Source: Rahnella inusitata_A (GTDB lineage Bacteria > Pseudomonadota > Gammaproteobacteria > Enterobacterales > Enterobacteriaceae). Taken from it: DNA of 64,000 nucleotides. A program made the position numbers and the translations under genes. A model generated the notes under the pieces. It did no database searches. It saw only the letters and a program-made list of their open reading frames with translations, and was not told where the DNA came from. Positions 9,268-18,300 of this stretch are shown piece by piece (the stretch's first letter is position 1; each line of letters begins with the position of its first letter). The stretch is from the NCBI RefSeq assembly GCF_965118895.1, contig NZ_CBCPJJ010000009.1, forward strand, positions 372,001 through 436,000, read 5' to 3'.

Positions 9268-9378
9268 AGCACTCTCATTAATAACGGCAAATGAGTGTCC
9301 ATTGTGAGGAGTGTGACGGCAATCGGCAAGTGCTGTCAGAAAGATAAAGCAGGGCGCAGAATTCTGCGCCCGAGGGGA

Positions 9379-10593
9379 TTACTGGCGGTAGGTTTCGAGG
9401 AACCGGCCAAGTTTATTAATTGCCATTTCCAGCTCATCGACGCGCGGCAGCGTTACGATCCGGACGTGGTCCGGATACGGCCAGTTGAACGCCGAGCCCT
9501 GAACCAGCAGGACTTTTTGCTGCAATAGCAAATCCAGCACCAGCTTTTGATCGTCATGAATGTTAAAACGTTTGGCGTCGATACGAGGGAACATATACAG
9601 CGCGCCTTTCGGTTTCACGCAAGAGACGCCGGGGATTTGGTTGATCAGTTCCCACGCGCGGTCACGCTGTTCCACCAGACGACCGCCTGGCTGAATGAAT
9701 TCATTAATGCTCTGATAACCGCCCAGCGCTGTCTGAATCGCGTGCTGCATCGGCACGTTGGCGCAAAGGCGCATGGAGGCCAGCATTTCCAGCCCTTCAA
9801 TGTAGCCCTTGGCATGTTTCTTCGGCCCGTTCAGGACCATCCAGCCCTGACGGAAACCGGCGACGCGGTAGGTTTTCGACAGCCCGTTAAACGTGACGGT
9901 CAGTAAATCCGGTGCCAGTGATGCAATAGAAATGTGCTGGGCTTCGTCGTACAGGATCTTGTCGTAGATTTCGTCGGCGAAAATGATCAGGTTGTGTTCG
10001 CGGGCGATATCCACGATTTGCATCAGCAGTTCTCTGCTGTATACCGCACCGGTCGGGTTATTCGGGTTGATTATCACAATACCGCGGGTGCGCGGAGTGA
10101 TTTTGTCGCGAATATCGGCGATGTCAGGGAACCAGTCTGCGCCTTCATCACACAAATAGTGCACCGCATTACCGCCGGAGAGAGAAACCGCCGCAGTCCA
10201 TAACGGATAATCGGGAGCAGGTACCAGCATTTCGTCGCCGGTATTAAGCAGCGCCTGCATCGACTGAACGATCAGTTCCGAAACGCCATTACCGATGTAA
10301 ATATCTTCCACCGTCATGTCACGCATGTCGCGCGCCTGATAGTGCTGCATGATGGCTTTACGAGCGGAGAACAGGCCTTTGGAGTCACAGTACCCTTGCG
10401 CGGTCGGCAGGTTGCGGATGACGTCTACCAGAATTTCATCAGGTGCATCAAAACCAAACGGCGCGGGATTGCCGATGTTCAGTTTGAGGACTTTGTTACC
10501 TTCTTCTTCAAGACGTTTTGCTTCTTTGAGTACCGGGCCGCGAATGTCATAGCAGACGTTGTCCAGTTTGCGGGATTTTTCAATCGGGGACAT
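9379..10593 (-). CDS. alaA: Alanine transaminase AlaA (fold type I aminotransferase)
   Basis: Encodes 404 residues from ATG 10593 (MSPIEKSRKLDNVCYDIRGP), matching E. coli AlaA (405). The frame is open 25 codons further upstream, but those are not conserved. It makes alanine from pyruvate and glutamate in a PLP-dependent reaction. NPNNPTG at 176-182 binds cofactor and substrate, D207 in ADEIYD contacts the pyridine nitrogen, K240 in NGLSKTYR should form the Schiff base, and FRQGWM carries a phosphate-binding arginine. It is divergent from lrhA, as in E. coli, where it was long called yfbQ. Confidence 0.96.
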   Translation of the reverse strand: MSPIEKSRKLDNVCYDIRGPVLKEAKRLEEEGNKVLKLNIGNPAPFGFDAPDEILVDVIRNLPTAQGYCDSKGLFSARKAIMQHYQARDMRDMTVEDIYIGNGVSELIVQSMQALLNTGDEMLVPAPDYPLWTAAVSLSGGNAVHYLCDEGADWFPDIADIRDKITPRTRGIVIINPNNPTGAVYSRELLMQIVDIAREHNLIIFADEIYDKILYDEAQHISIASLAPDLLTVTFNGLSKTYRVAGFRQGWMVLNGPKKHAKGYIEGLEMLASMRLCANVPMQHAIQTALGGYQSINEFIQPGGRLVEQRDRAWELINQIPGVSCVKPKGALYMFPRIDAKRFNIHDDQKLVLDLLLQQKVLLVQGSAFNWPYPDHVRIVTLPRVDELEMAINKLGRFLETYRQ

Positions 10594-11584
10594 GTAAATG
10601 TGAGCCTTTTGCAGTAAAGCCTGTTCTTCCCTGGCGCACAGCGCCGTAGAACAGTGCGAAGCGGCCAATTTACTCTCCAGACTCGGGCATGAGAAGGGCT
10701 GGGTACCGTTTTGGTGTAAAACAGTAGTAAAAGCGTGGGTGTTGGGGCTTTATGTCTAGCCCGGGGTTGTGAATTGGTGTTTTAATTCGATAGTTGCAAG
10801 TTTTTTGGTTTTAAATTCTATCAATGCCTGATTTTTAATCTAAAAATTCCCTATTTTAACTGTCTGACAGGTGTATATCTGACACGAGCCTGTAGATAAA
10901 TCGAATAGTACATCACCAAAACTTACCAAACCTCGATAAATTCTGAAAAAAAAACGCCCTGATTTCGAGATTCAGGCACAAGTCAAGAAGACGGATTTGT
11001 TTTATTTATCTAATGATTATTAATAACCGCTGGATGAATGATCAGAGGGTAAGCCTTTCAGTGTTTGTATTTGGTTAGGCTTTATAAATGTGTTCTTTAC
11101 GTATATTCAACGAATTGGCTATAAAGAATTTTGGCGAAATGTAGAAAAATCTTAATGTTGGTTAAACTGATTTCATACAAATGATAATGGATATCCTCGT
11201 GAGTTAATGAATTTGTTGAACTATATTTTAATGTCTTCAGAGTTAATAATTAACTTTGCTTATGATTTTGAGTGGGTGGATGTCGCTCAATCGCAGGCGG
11301 CAGCAGGGAAATTGTATGAAAAGATGTCGGTTAAATAGTCAAAGTGGTCTATTCTTTTTTTATTAAGCTTATCTAATCATTTACCCTTTGTGTGGAATTT
11401 CTGCGTCTGCATTTAAGGGGTTGAAAACCGCTTTGATGAATACTTTCACGCACAAATCTTTCTCGATCTCGCTTATCAAATGAGTGAGTGTCTGTCATAT
11501 CTGGTATTCTGCTTATCGCGGGTACTTTGACGCATCAATCATCTGGGTAGCTTGTTATTAGATTCTATATAGCGAAGAAAAACT
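10594..11584. promoter_or_regulatory. Long alaA-lrhA intergenic region
   Basis: 991 bp, AT-rich, between the divergent genes alaA and lrhA. A long untranslated leader upstream of lrhA is also known in E. coli, where lrhA activates itself. Apart from the two divergent promoters it holds a candidate small RNA on the minus strand (10945-11074) and a 43-codon open frame at 11207-11338 (MNLLNYILMSSE...), preceded only by a weak GTGAG. AATGATAAT at about 11180-11188 weakly resembles part of a Fur box. No transposon remnants are seen. Confidence 0.5.
10945..11074 (-). ncRNA. Candidate small regulatory RNA, unidentified
   Basis: On the minus strand there is a sigma70-like promoter with -35 TTGAAT (11105-11110 on the map), an 18-nt spacer and -10 TATAAA (11081-11086). 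About 110-130 nt downstream lies an intrinsic terminator: CCTGA paired with TCAGG, then a run of nine or more Ts (10945-10977). The predicted transcript has an AU-rich middle (around TTATTAATAATCATT) that could bind Hfq, and a 5' stem AAGCC/GGCTT. I do not recognise it as a known enterobacterial small RNA. The start site is estimated from the promoter spacing. Confidence 0.35.
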
Positions 11585-12529
11585 ATGACAAATGCAAATC
11601 GTCCAATCCTCAATCTCGACCTTGACCTGTTGAGGACATTTGTAGCTGTAGCGGATTTAAATACGTTCGCTGCAGCAGCAGCTGCCGTGTGTCGTACTCA
11701 GTCTGCGGTCAGTCAACAAATGCAACGTCTTGAACAACTCGTTGGAAAAGAACTGTTTGCCAGACATGGACGCAATAAATTATTAACTGAACACGGCATT
11801 CAGTTATTAGGGTATGCACGGAAAATTCTTCGTTTTAACGATGAAGCCTGCACCTCTTTGATGTACAGCAATGTCCAGGGCGGGATAACCATCGGTGCTT
11901 CCGATGATACTGCTGACACTATTTTGCCTTTCCTGCTCAGCCGCGTGACGTCTGTGTACCCAAAATTGTCTATCGACGTTCGGGTGAAACGTAGTCCGTT
12001 TATGTTATCCATGCTGGAAAGTGAAGAAATCGATCTGGCCATCACCACGATGACGGGCACCGACCATCCGCATATCGTACTGAGAACGTCACCGACGCTG
12101 TGGTACTGCTCGGCTGACTTTGCCTATCCTTCCGGCGATAGCGTGCCGCTGGTGGTGCTTGATGAGCCTAGTCCTTACCGTCAGATGGCAACGGAGTATC
12201 TTAATCAGGCGGGTATCCCTTGGCGTATTGCCTATGTGGCATCTACCTTATCAGCGATTCGAGCCGCCGTGCGTGCCGGGCTTGGCGTAACCGCAAGACC
12301 TATAGAAATGATGAGCCCTGAATTGCGTGTGTTGGGTGAGCAGGACGGCTTACCGCGTCTGCCGGATACGCAATACGTGTTGTATAAAAATGCCCGTTGC
12401 ACTAATGAACTGGCCATGGCCATTTTCAATGCGGTTGAGCAGGGGAATGATCCCTATTCTCTGAGCGCTTACGGCCCTCGTCCTGTTGTAGATGACGATC
12501 AGGAACTGGTGGCGGATTCCAAAAGTTAA
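11585..12529 (+). CDS. lrhA: LysR-type regulator LrhA
   Basis: Encodes 314 residues (E. coli LrhA 312). The N-terminal winged helix-turn-helix covers about residues 12-75 (DLLRTFVAVADLNTFAAAAA, then TQSAVSQQMQRLEQLVG). A LysR substrate-binding domain spans about 95-300. In E. coli, LrhA represses flhDC and fim and affects RpoS translation indirectly, so it is a switch from motility and adhesion to other states; here it is of interest because a giant adhesin lies in the same window. The gene sits between alaA and nuoA, its conserved place. The ligand is unknown. Confidence 0.95.
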   Translation: MTNANRPILNLDLDLLRTFVAVADLNTFAAAAAAVCRTQSAVSQQMQRLEQLVGKELFARHGRNKLLTEHGIQLLGYARKILRFNDEACTSLMYSNVQGGITIGASDDTADTILPFLLSRVTSVYPKLSIDVRVKRSPFMLSMLESEEIDLAITTMTGTDHPHIVLRTSPTLWYCSADFAYPSGDSVPLVVLDEPSPYRQMATEYLNQAGIPWRIAYVASTLSAIRAAVRAGLGVTARPIEMMSPELRVLGEQDGLPRLPDTQYVLYKNARCTNELAMAIFNAVEQGNDPYSLSAYGPRPVVDDDQELVADSKS

Positions 12530-12550
12530 TAAATTTGGCCTGTTTTACTT

Positions 12551-12575
12551 TCCGCCCATTGTCGTAAAGGGCGGA
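12551..12575 (+). terminator. Hairpin downstream of lrhA
   Basis: TCCGCCC (12551-12557) pairs with GGGCGGA (12569-12575) over an 11-nt loop, 22 bp after the lrhA stop. No T tract follows, so it may be a rho-dependent end or an RNA-stabilising hairpin rather than a full terminator. Confidence 0.4.
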
Positions 12576-13013
12576 GGTAAAGGCATCTACTCCTTTTGGA
12601 TAGTAAAACCTCTCCTTTTAGGAGTTCTGTTTACTATTTTATCTCAAAGTGCGTTTTTTACCTGTTACGCCACTTCATCCCACGTCGTGACTGTTTTTCT
12701 CATCAATGAGCACCTCACTAAATCACGTAAATATCGACGTTTTTTCACGTTAAGAAAAACGCGTGATTTTTGCCGTAATTCGCTTGCCGTTTTCTGTAAT
12801 TCAACAAAACTTGTTAAAAGTATGGCTTTTTTGCTGTCGAAATTGACAGAACTCTGACCTGGATCAAAAAAATAACCCTAATAAGAGAGTGGAAGCGCTG
12901 TCTATTCCTGCGACAATAGGAAAGTGAGAAAGATGTCATAACTCCCGTCACAGGCTCATGCTTTATCACGGTATTTAACTGACACGATTTAGCTTAAGTG
13001 TCGTCGCATGATA

Positions 13014-13030
13014 TGTTAATTAAATGATAA
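13014..13030. promoter_or_regulatory. ArcA-type binding site upstream of nuoA
   Basis: TGTTAATTAA at 13014-13023 matches the classical ArcA box [A/T]GTTAATTA[A/T] exactly. A second TGTTA-like repeat (TGATA) starts 11 bp after the first, the one-turn direct-repeat spacing that ArcA prefers. ArcA repression of nuo under anaerobiosis is established in E. coli. Confidence 0.6.
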
Positions 13031-13053
13031 GCATGTAAACTAATGTGGAGATA

Positions 13054-13075
13054 CTTTTGTCAAAGTTGACAAAAG
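13054..13075. promoter_or_regulatory. Perfect 10-bp inverted repeat upstream of nuoA
   Basis: CTTTTGTCAA (13054-13063) and TTGACAAAAG (13066-13075) are exact reverse complements separated by AG. The compact, near-continuous dyad suggests a dimeric regulator operator. No known operator that I can name fits securely. It lies 160 bp before nuoA and 24 bp after the ArcA-type site. Confidence 0.45.
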
Positions 13076-13234
13076 GTTATAGAAAAGGGTAAAAAGCCCA
13101 CAACAAATCACTGGCTTAATGCCTTATTGAGCCGTGAACTGTGTGGTTATTAATCCTTCCCTTGAATCGATGTGGTACGCAAACTGCCGATCCCATAGAG
13201 CAGATGCCAGAGTGCCACTTTTGATGAGTAAGCA

Positions 13235-13678
13235 ATGCGTATGTCAACAGCCACTGAAGTCATCGCTCAACACTGGGCGTTCGCCGTTTTTCTTGTCGTT
13301 GCCGTTGGGCTTTGTTGCCTGATGCTACTGGGCGCCGCGTTCCTTGGCGGGAGAGCCAGAGCACGCTACAAAAACACGCCTTTTGAATCAGGTATCGCCT
13401 CGGTGGGCACCGCCCGCCTGCGTCTTTCCGCTAAGTTCTACCTGGTCGCCATGTTTTTCGTCATTTTCGACGTTGAAGCCTTGTATCTGTACGCATGGTC
13501 AACGTCTATTCGCGAAAGCGGTTGGACCGGATTCGTAGAAGCCACCATTTTCATTTTGGTACTGCTGGCTGGTTTGTTTTATCTGGTGCGGATTGGCGCA
13601 CTGGACTGGACACCAACACGTTCGAAAGGACCTGTTAAACCAAGCCCGGCGATTAATACCAACAGTCACCCTCAGTAA
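13235..13678 (+). CDS. nuoA: NADH-quinone oxidoreductase subunit A
   Basis: Encodes 147 residues, same as E. coli NuoA. It is a membrane subunit of complex I with three transmembrane helices (about residues 15-38, 68-90, 98-120). The conserved loop between helices 1 and 2 contains PFESGIASVGTARLRLSAKF, and helix 2 contains FFVIFDVEALYLYAW, whose acidic residues line the quinone-site side of the proton path. The start at 13235 (MRMSTATEVIAQHWAF) matches E. coli MSMSTSTEVIAHHWAF. It is the first gene of the 13-gene nuo operon, 19 bp before nuoB. Confidence 0.97.
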   Translation: MRMSTATEVIAQHWAFAVFLVVAVGLCCLMLLGAAFLGGRARARYKNTPFESGIASVGTARLRLSAKFYLVAMFFVIFDVEALYLYAWSTSIRESGWTGFVEATIFILVLLAGLFYLVRIGALDWTPTRSKGPVKPSPAINTNSHPQ

Positions 13679-13697
13679 GTCATAGCGAGGCAATAAG

Positions 13698-14372
13698 ATG
13701 GAATATACGCTCACCCGCGTAGACCCGGACGGTGATAACGACCGTTATCCCCTGCAGAATCAGGAGGTCGTCGGCGATCCTCTTCAGGAGCAGGTTAAGC
13801 GCAGCGTTTTCATGGGAAACCTTCAGGAATCACTGCACGGCATGGTGAACTGGGGACGCAAAAACTCCCTCTGGCCTTACAACTTCGGCCTTTCCTGCTG
13901 CTACGTCGAAATGGTGACGTCATTCACTGCGGTGCATGACGTTGCGCGTTTTGGTGCGGAAGTTCTGCGTGCATCTCCGCGTCAGGCCGATTTCATGGTG
14001 GTGGCGGGTACCTGCTTCACCAAGATGGCCCCGGTGATCCAACGTTTGTATGACCAGATGCTCGAACCGAAATGGGTGATTTCGATGGGCGCCTGTGCGA
14101 ACTCAGGCGGCATGTACGATATTTATTCCGTGGTGCAGGGCGTGGATAAGTTCCTGCCTGTCGATGTGTATATCCCGGGATGCCCGCCGCGTCCTGAGGC
14201 TTACATGCAGGCACTATTGCTTCTGCAGGAATCTATCGGTAAAGAACGCCGCCCATTGTCATGGGTCGTCGGCGATCAGGGTGTTTACCGCGCGAATATG
14301 CAGTCTGAAAAAGAGCGTAAACGTGCTGAACGCATAGCCGTGACAAATCTGCGTTCGCCGGACGAGATTTAA
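13698..14372 (+). CDS. nuoB: NADH-quinone oxidoreductase subunit B
   Basis: Encodes 224 residues. This peripheral-arm subunit carries the [4Fe-4S] cluster N2, the last cluster before quinone. The cluster ligands are visible: the tandem cysteines in FGLSCCYVEMV, the cysteine of GTCFTKMAPVI and the cysteine of IPGCPPRPEA. It contacts NuoCD and NuoI around the quinone pocket at the membrane interface. The AGCGAGG-type ribosome site and 19-bp spacing from nuoA indicate co-transcription; a 79-bp gap follows before nuoCD. Confidence 0.97.
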   Translation: MEYTLTRVDPDGDNDRYPLQNQEVVGDPLQEQVKRSVFMGNLQESLHGMVNWGRKNSLWPYNFGLSCCYVEMVTSFTAVHDVARFGAEVLRASPRQADFMVVAGTCFTKMAPVIQRLYDQMLEPKWVISMGACANSGGMYDIYSVVQGVDKFLPVDVYIPGCPPRPEAYMQALLLLQESIGKERRPLSWVVGDQGVYRANMQSEKERKRAERIAVTNLRSPDEI

Positions 14373-14451
14373 CACTGCGGTCTGAGAGTCAACCCTGAGG
14401 GGTGGTGAACCCCTTACGGCATAAATGACCATTTAGTGTGGTGAAAAAAAT

Positions 14452-16251
14452 ATGACAGATTTGACGACGCAAAATACCGCCCTGCCAGCATGGCATACCC
14501 GTGATCATCTTGATGATCCGGTGATCGGCGAGTTGCGTAACCGTTTTGGGCCCGAGGCCTTTACTGTTCAGCCGACCCGCACCGGAATTCCCGTGGTGTG
14601 GTTCAAGCGTGAACAGATCCTGGAAGCGATTACCTTTTTACGAAAACAGCCAAAACCTTACGTCATGCTGTTCGACCTGCATGGCGTTGATGAGCGTTTA
14701 CGTACCCACCGCGACGGTTTACCGGCCGCGGATTTTTCCGTTTTCTACCATCTGATCTCCGTTGAGCGTAACCGTGACATCATGCTCAAGGTGGCATTGG
14801 CTGAAAACGATCTCCACGTTCCGACCCTGACCAAAGTATTCCCGAATGCTAACTGGTACGAGCGCGAAACCTGGGAAATGTTTGGTATTACCTTCGATGG
14901 CCACCCGCACCTGACGCGCATCATGATGCCGCAGACGTGGGAAGGGCACCCGTTGCGTAAAGACTACCCGGCACGCGCCACCGAGTTCGATCCTTATGAG
15001 CTGACTAAGCAAAAAGAAGAACTCGAGATGGAAGCGCTGACCTTCAAGCCGGAAGACTGGGGTATGAAGCGCGGCACCGAAAACGAGGATTTCATGTTCC
15101 TCAACCTCGGACCTAACCACCCGTCTGCGCACGGTGCGTTCCGCATTATCCTGCAGCTTGATGGCGAAGAAATTGTCGACTGTGTACCGGACGTCGGTTA
15201 CCACCACCGTGGTGCTGAAAAGATGGGCGAGCGCCAGTCATGGCACAGCTACATTCCGTACACTGACCGTATCGAATACCTCGGCGGTTGTGTTAACGAA
15301 ATGCCTTACGTGCTGGCTGTTGAAAAACTGGCTGGTATCGTCGTGCCGGATCGCGTTAACACCATCCGCGTGATGCTGTCTGAACTTTTCCGTATCAACA
15401 GCCACCTGCTGTACATCTCGACGTTTATTCAGGACGTGGGCGCGATGACGCCAGTGTTCTTCGCCTTTACCGATCGTCAGAAAATTTACGATCTGGTGGA
15501 AGCGATCACCGGTTTCCGTATGCACCCGGCCTGGTTCCGTATTGGTGGTGTTGCACACGACCTGCCGAAAGGCTGGGATCGTCTGCTGCGTGAGTTCCTT
15601 GACTGGATGCCAGCCCGTTTGGATTCCTACGTCAAGGCAGCGCTGAAAAACACCATTCTGATTGGTCGTTCCAAAGGCGTAGCAGCATACAACGCCGATG
15701 ATGCGCTGGCATGGGGCACCACCGGTGCTGGCCTGCGAGCGACCGGGATCGACTTTGACGTGCGCAAATGGCGTCCGTATTCAGGTTACGAAAACTTCGA
15801 CTTTGAAGTACCGGTCGGCGATGGCGTCAGTGACTGCTATTCCCGCGTGATGCTGAAAGTGGAAGAACTTCGTCAGAGCCTGCGCATTCTGGAACAGTGC
15901 TACAAAAACATGCCAGAAGGCCCGTTCAAAGCGGATCACCCGCTGACCACGCCGCCACCGAAAGAGCGTACGCTGCAACATATCGAAACCCTGATCACTC
16001 ACTTCCTGCAAGTGTCGTGGGGGCCGATCATGCCTGCGCAAGAATCTTTCCAGATGGTTGAAGCGACCAAAGGGATCAACAGCTACTACCTGACCAGTGA
16101 CGGCAGCACCATGAGCTACCGCACGCGCGTCCGTACGCCAAGCTTCCCGCATTTGCAGCAGATCCCGTCCGTAATCCGTGGCAGCCTGGTATCCGACCTG
16201 ATCGTGTATCTGGGCAGTATCGATTTTGTAATGTCAGATGTGGACCGCTAA
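14452..16251 (+). CDS. nuoC: NADH-quinone oxidoreductase subunit C/D fusion
   Basis: Encodes 599 residues. As in E. coli and its relatives, the 30-kDa (NuoC) and 49-kDa (NuoD) subunits are fused. The NuoC part is residues 1-190 (signature ERETWEMFGITFDGHPHLTR and HPLRKDYP). The NuoD part starts near 205 with FMFLNLGPNHPSAHGAFRI, whose histidine pair frames the quinone site, and ends DLIVYLGSIDFVMSDVDR. It builds the quinone-reduction chamber with NuoB. The fusion itself is a marker for gamma-proteobacterial Nuo operons of this type. It ends 2 bp before nuoE. Confidence 0.97.
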   Translation: MTDLTTQNTALPAWHTRDHLDDPVIGELRNRFGPEAFTVQPTRTGIPVVWFKREQILEAITFLRKQPKPYVMLFDLHGVDERLRTHRDGLPAADFSVFYHLISVERNRDIMLKVALAENDLHVPTLTKVFPNANWYERETWEMFGITFDGHPHLTRIMMPQTWEGHPLRKDYPARATEFDPYELTKQKEELEMEALTFKPEDWGMKRGTENEDFMFLNLGPNHPSAHGAFRIILQLDGEEIVDCVPDVGYHHRGAEKMGERQSWHSYIPYTDRIEYLGGCVNEMPYVLAVEKLAGIVVPDRVNTIRVMLSELFRINSHLLYISTFIQDVGAMTPVFFAFTDRQKIYDLVEAITGFRMHPAWFRIGGVAHDLPKGWDRLLREFLDWMPARLDSYVKAALKNTILIGRSKGVAAYNADDALAWGTTGAGLRATGIDFDVRKWRPYSGYENFDFEVPVGDGVSDCYSRVMLKVEELRQSLRILEQCYKNMPEGPFKADHPLTTPPPKERTLQHIETLITHFLQVSWGPIMPAQESFQMVEATKGINSYYLTSDGSTMSYRTRVRTPSFPHLQQIPSVIRGSLVSDLIVYLGSIDFVMSDVDR

Positions 16252-16253
16252 CG

Positions 16254-16790
16254 ATGACAGATATCAATAAAGATTCAGGCGTTCAGTACATCAACATCAG
16301 CGAGCCGGTGGTTACTCCGGTGTTTGAGCTGAGTGATGCCGAACGCGAAGCGATTGAACACGAGAAACATCACTACGAAGATGCCCGTGCGGCCTCCATC
16401 GAAGCGTTGAAGATCGTGCAAAAAGCGCGTGGCTGGGTGCCTGACGGCGCTATCTACGCGATCTCCGATGTTCTGGGCATTCCTGCCAGCGACGTAGAAG
16501 GTGTGGCAACGTTTTACAGCCAGATTTTCCGCCAGCCGGTGGGTCGCCATGTGATCCGTTACTGTGACAGCGTGGTGTGCCACATCACCGGTTATCAGGG
16601 GATCCAGGCCGCTCTGGAACAACAGTTGCACATCAAGCCGGGCGAAACGACTGAAGACGGACGTTTCACTCTGTTGCCGACCTGTTGCCTTGGCAACTGT
16701 GACAAAGGCCCGTCGATGATGATCGACGAGGACACGCACAGCCGCCTGACACCAGAAGCTATCGGCCAGCTACTGGAGCGCTATGTATGA
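16254..16790 (+). CDS. nuoE: NADH-quinone oxidoreductase subunit E
   Basis: Encodes 178 residues, about 12 more than E. coli NuoE (166), the extra being at the poorly conserved N-terminus. It has a thioredoxin-like fold and carries the [2Fe-2S] cluster N1a. The ligands are the two cysteines in YCDSVVCHITGY and the two in LPTCCLGNCDKGP. It forms the NADH-dehydrogenase module with NuoF and NuoG. The 3' end overlaps nuoF by 4 bp (ATGA), which indicates translational coupling. Confidence 0.96.
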   Translation: MTDINKDSGVQYINISEPVVTPVFELSDAEREAIEHEKHHYEDARAASIEALKIVQKARGWVPDGAIYAISDVLGIPASDVEGVATFYSQIFRQPVGRHVIRYCDSVVCHITGYQGIQAALEQQLHIKPGETTEDGRFTLLPTCCLGNCDKGPSMMIDEDTHSRLTPEAIGQLLERYV

Positions 16791-18157
16791 CAATCAACGG
16801 TTATACGCCAAGACACATTGAACGCACGCCGGAAATGCATCCGCTGACATGGCGTATGCGTGACGATGAGCAGCCGGTCTGGTTCGACGAATACCGCAGT
16901 AAAAACGGTTACGTCGGCGCAGAAAAGGCGCTCAAAAGCATGGCGCAGGACGAGATCGTCAATCTGGTAAAAGACGCAGGCCTGAAAGGGCGCGGCGGCG
17001 CAGGTTTCTCCACCGGTCTGAAGTGGAGCCTGATGCCAAAAGACGAAAGCATGAACATCCGCTATCTGCTTTGTAACGCCGATGAGATGGAACCCGGTAC
17101 CTACAAAGACCGCATGCTGATGGAGCAAATGCCGCACCTGCTGGTGGAAGGCATGCTGATTTCCGCGTTCGCGCTGAAATCTTACCGTGGCTACATCTTC
17201 CTGCGTGGCGAATACATCGAAGCTGCTGTGAATCTGCGTCGCGCGATTGCAGAAGCCACTGAAGCAGGTCTGCTGGGTAAAAATATTCTCGGTACCGGTT
17301 TTGACTTCGAACTGATCGTCCATACCGGTGCGGGTCGTTATATCTGCGGTGAAGAAACTGCGCTGATCAACTCACTGGAAGGCCGCCGCGCTAACCCGCG
17401 TTCCAAGCCACCGTTCCCGGCCTCTGCCGGTGCGTGGGGGAAACCGACCTGTGTGAACAACGTCGAAACCCTGTGCAACGTGCCTGCCATTCTGGAGCAC
17501 GGCGTGGACTGGTACAAAGGCATGTCAGCGGGCAAAAGCGAAGATGCCGGTACAAAGCTGATGGGCTTCTCTGGCCGGGTGAAAAATCCGGGCGTTTGGG
17601 AACTGCCTTTTGGGACGACTGCACGTGAAATTCTTGAAGACTATGCCGGCGGTATGCGCGATGGCCTGAAATTCAAAGCCTGGCAACCGGGCGGCGCAGG
17701 GACAGACTTCCTGACCGCCGACCATCTGGATCTGCCAATGGATTTCGCCAGTATCGGCAAAGCCGGTAGTCGTCTCGGTACTGCGCTGGCGATGGCTGTC
17801 GATCATGAGATAGGCATGGTGCCGCTGGTACGTAACCTGGAAGAGTTCTTCGCCCGCGAATCTTGTGGCTGGTGTACGCCGTGCCGCGATGGTTTGCCGT
17901 GGAGTGTGAAGATCCTGCGCGCGCTGGAGCGTGGTGAAGGCCAGCCGGGAGATATCGAAACTCTCGAACAGCTTTGCCGCCAACTGGGTCCGGGCAAAAC
18001 CTTCTGCGCACACGCGCCGGGTGCTGTGGAGCCATTGCAGAGTGCGATTAAATATTTCCGGGAAGAGTTCGAGGCGGGCATCGCCAAACAGCATTACAGC
18101 AACGCGCGGGCGATTGGCGGTATTCAGCCAAACAACCTGCTGAAACAGCGTTGGTAG
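16787..18157 (+). CDS. nuoF: NADH-quinone oxidoreductase subunit F (NADH- and FMN-binding)
   Basis: Encodes 456 residues (E. coli 445). It holds the NADH site, FMN and [4Fe-4S] cluster N3. The glycine-rich GRGGAGFSTGLKWS (near residue 65) binds NADH and FMN, CGEETALINSLEG belongs to the FMN pocket, and ESCGWCTPCRDG plus a later cysteine (TFCAHAPGA) ligate N3. Electrons enter complex I here. It begins inside nuoE and is followed by an unusually long 143-bp gap before nuoG, with a small hairpin (CAGCGG/CCGCTG, about 18170-18190). Confidence 0.97.
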   Translation: MTINGYTPRHIERTPEMHPLTWRMRDDEQPVWFDEYRSKNGYVGAEKALKSMAQDEIVNLVKDAGLKGRGGAGFSTGLKWSLMPKDESMNIRYLLCNADEMEPGTYKDRMLMEQMPHLLVEGMLISAFALKSYRGYIFLRGEYIEAAVNLRRAIAEATEAGLLGKNILGTGFDFELIVHTGAGRYICGEETALINSLEGRRANPRSKPPFPASAGAWGKPTCVNNVETLCNVPAILEHGVDWYKGMSAGKSEDAGTKLMGFSGRVKNPGVWELPFGTTAREILEDYAGGMRDGLKFKAWQPGGAGTDFLTADHLDLPMDFASIGKAGSRLGTALAMAVDHEIGMVPLVRNLEEFFARESCGWCTPCRDGLPWSVKILRALERGEGQPGDIETLEQLCRQLGPGKTFCAHAPGAVEPLQSAIKYFREEFEAGIAKQHYSNARAIGGIQPNNLLKQRW

Positions 18158-18300
18158 TGAAGGCAACAGGCAGCGGACGTGAGCCCGCTGTGCGCGAAAT
18201 CCCAAAACAAGGGACGCGCTGTCGATTGATAGACGCCAACCCGGCAAGAATTTTTGATTAACGCCCGCCGTCAGGTGGGCCACGTGGAAGCATGCTGACT

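Larger units (their letters stand above)
12530..13234 (+). promoter_or_regulatory. lrhA-nuoA intergenic region, presumed nuo promoter region
   Basis: 705 bp without a convincing gene. An open frame overlapping the lrhA end (12492-12857) has no family resemblance. By analogy with E. coli, where the nuo operon is controlled over several hundred bp by ArcA, NarL, Fis and IHF, this is the nuo control region. It holds an ArcA-type site (13014-13030) and a perfect 10-bp inverted repeat (13054-13075). I could not assign a transcription start. Confidence 0.6.

Noticed and set aside
12492..12857. 121-codon open frame between lrhA and nuoA
   Set aside because: Overlaps the lrhA end, has no ribosome site and no family resemblance; treated as part of the nuo control region.
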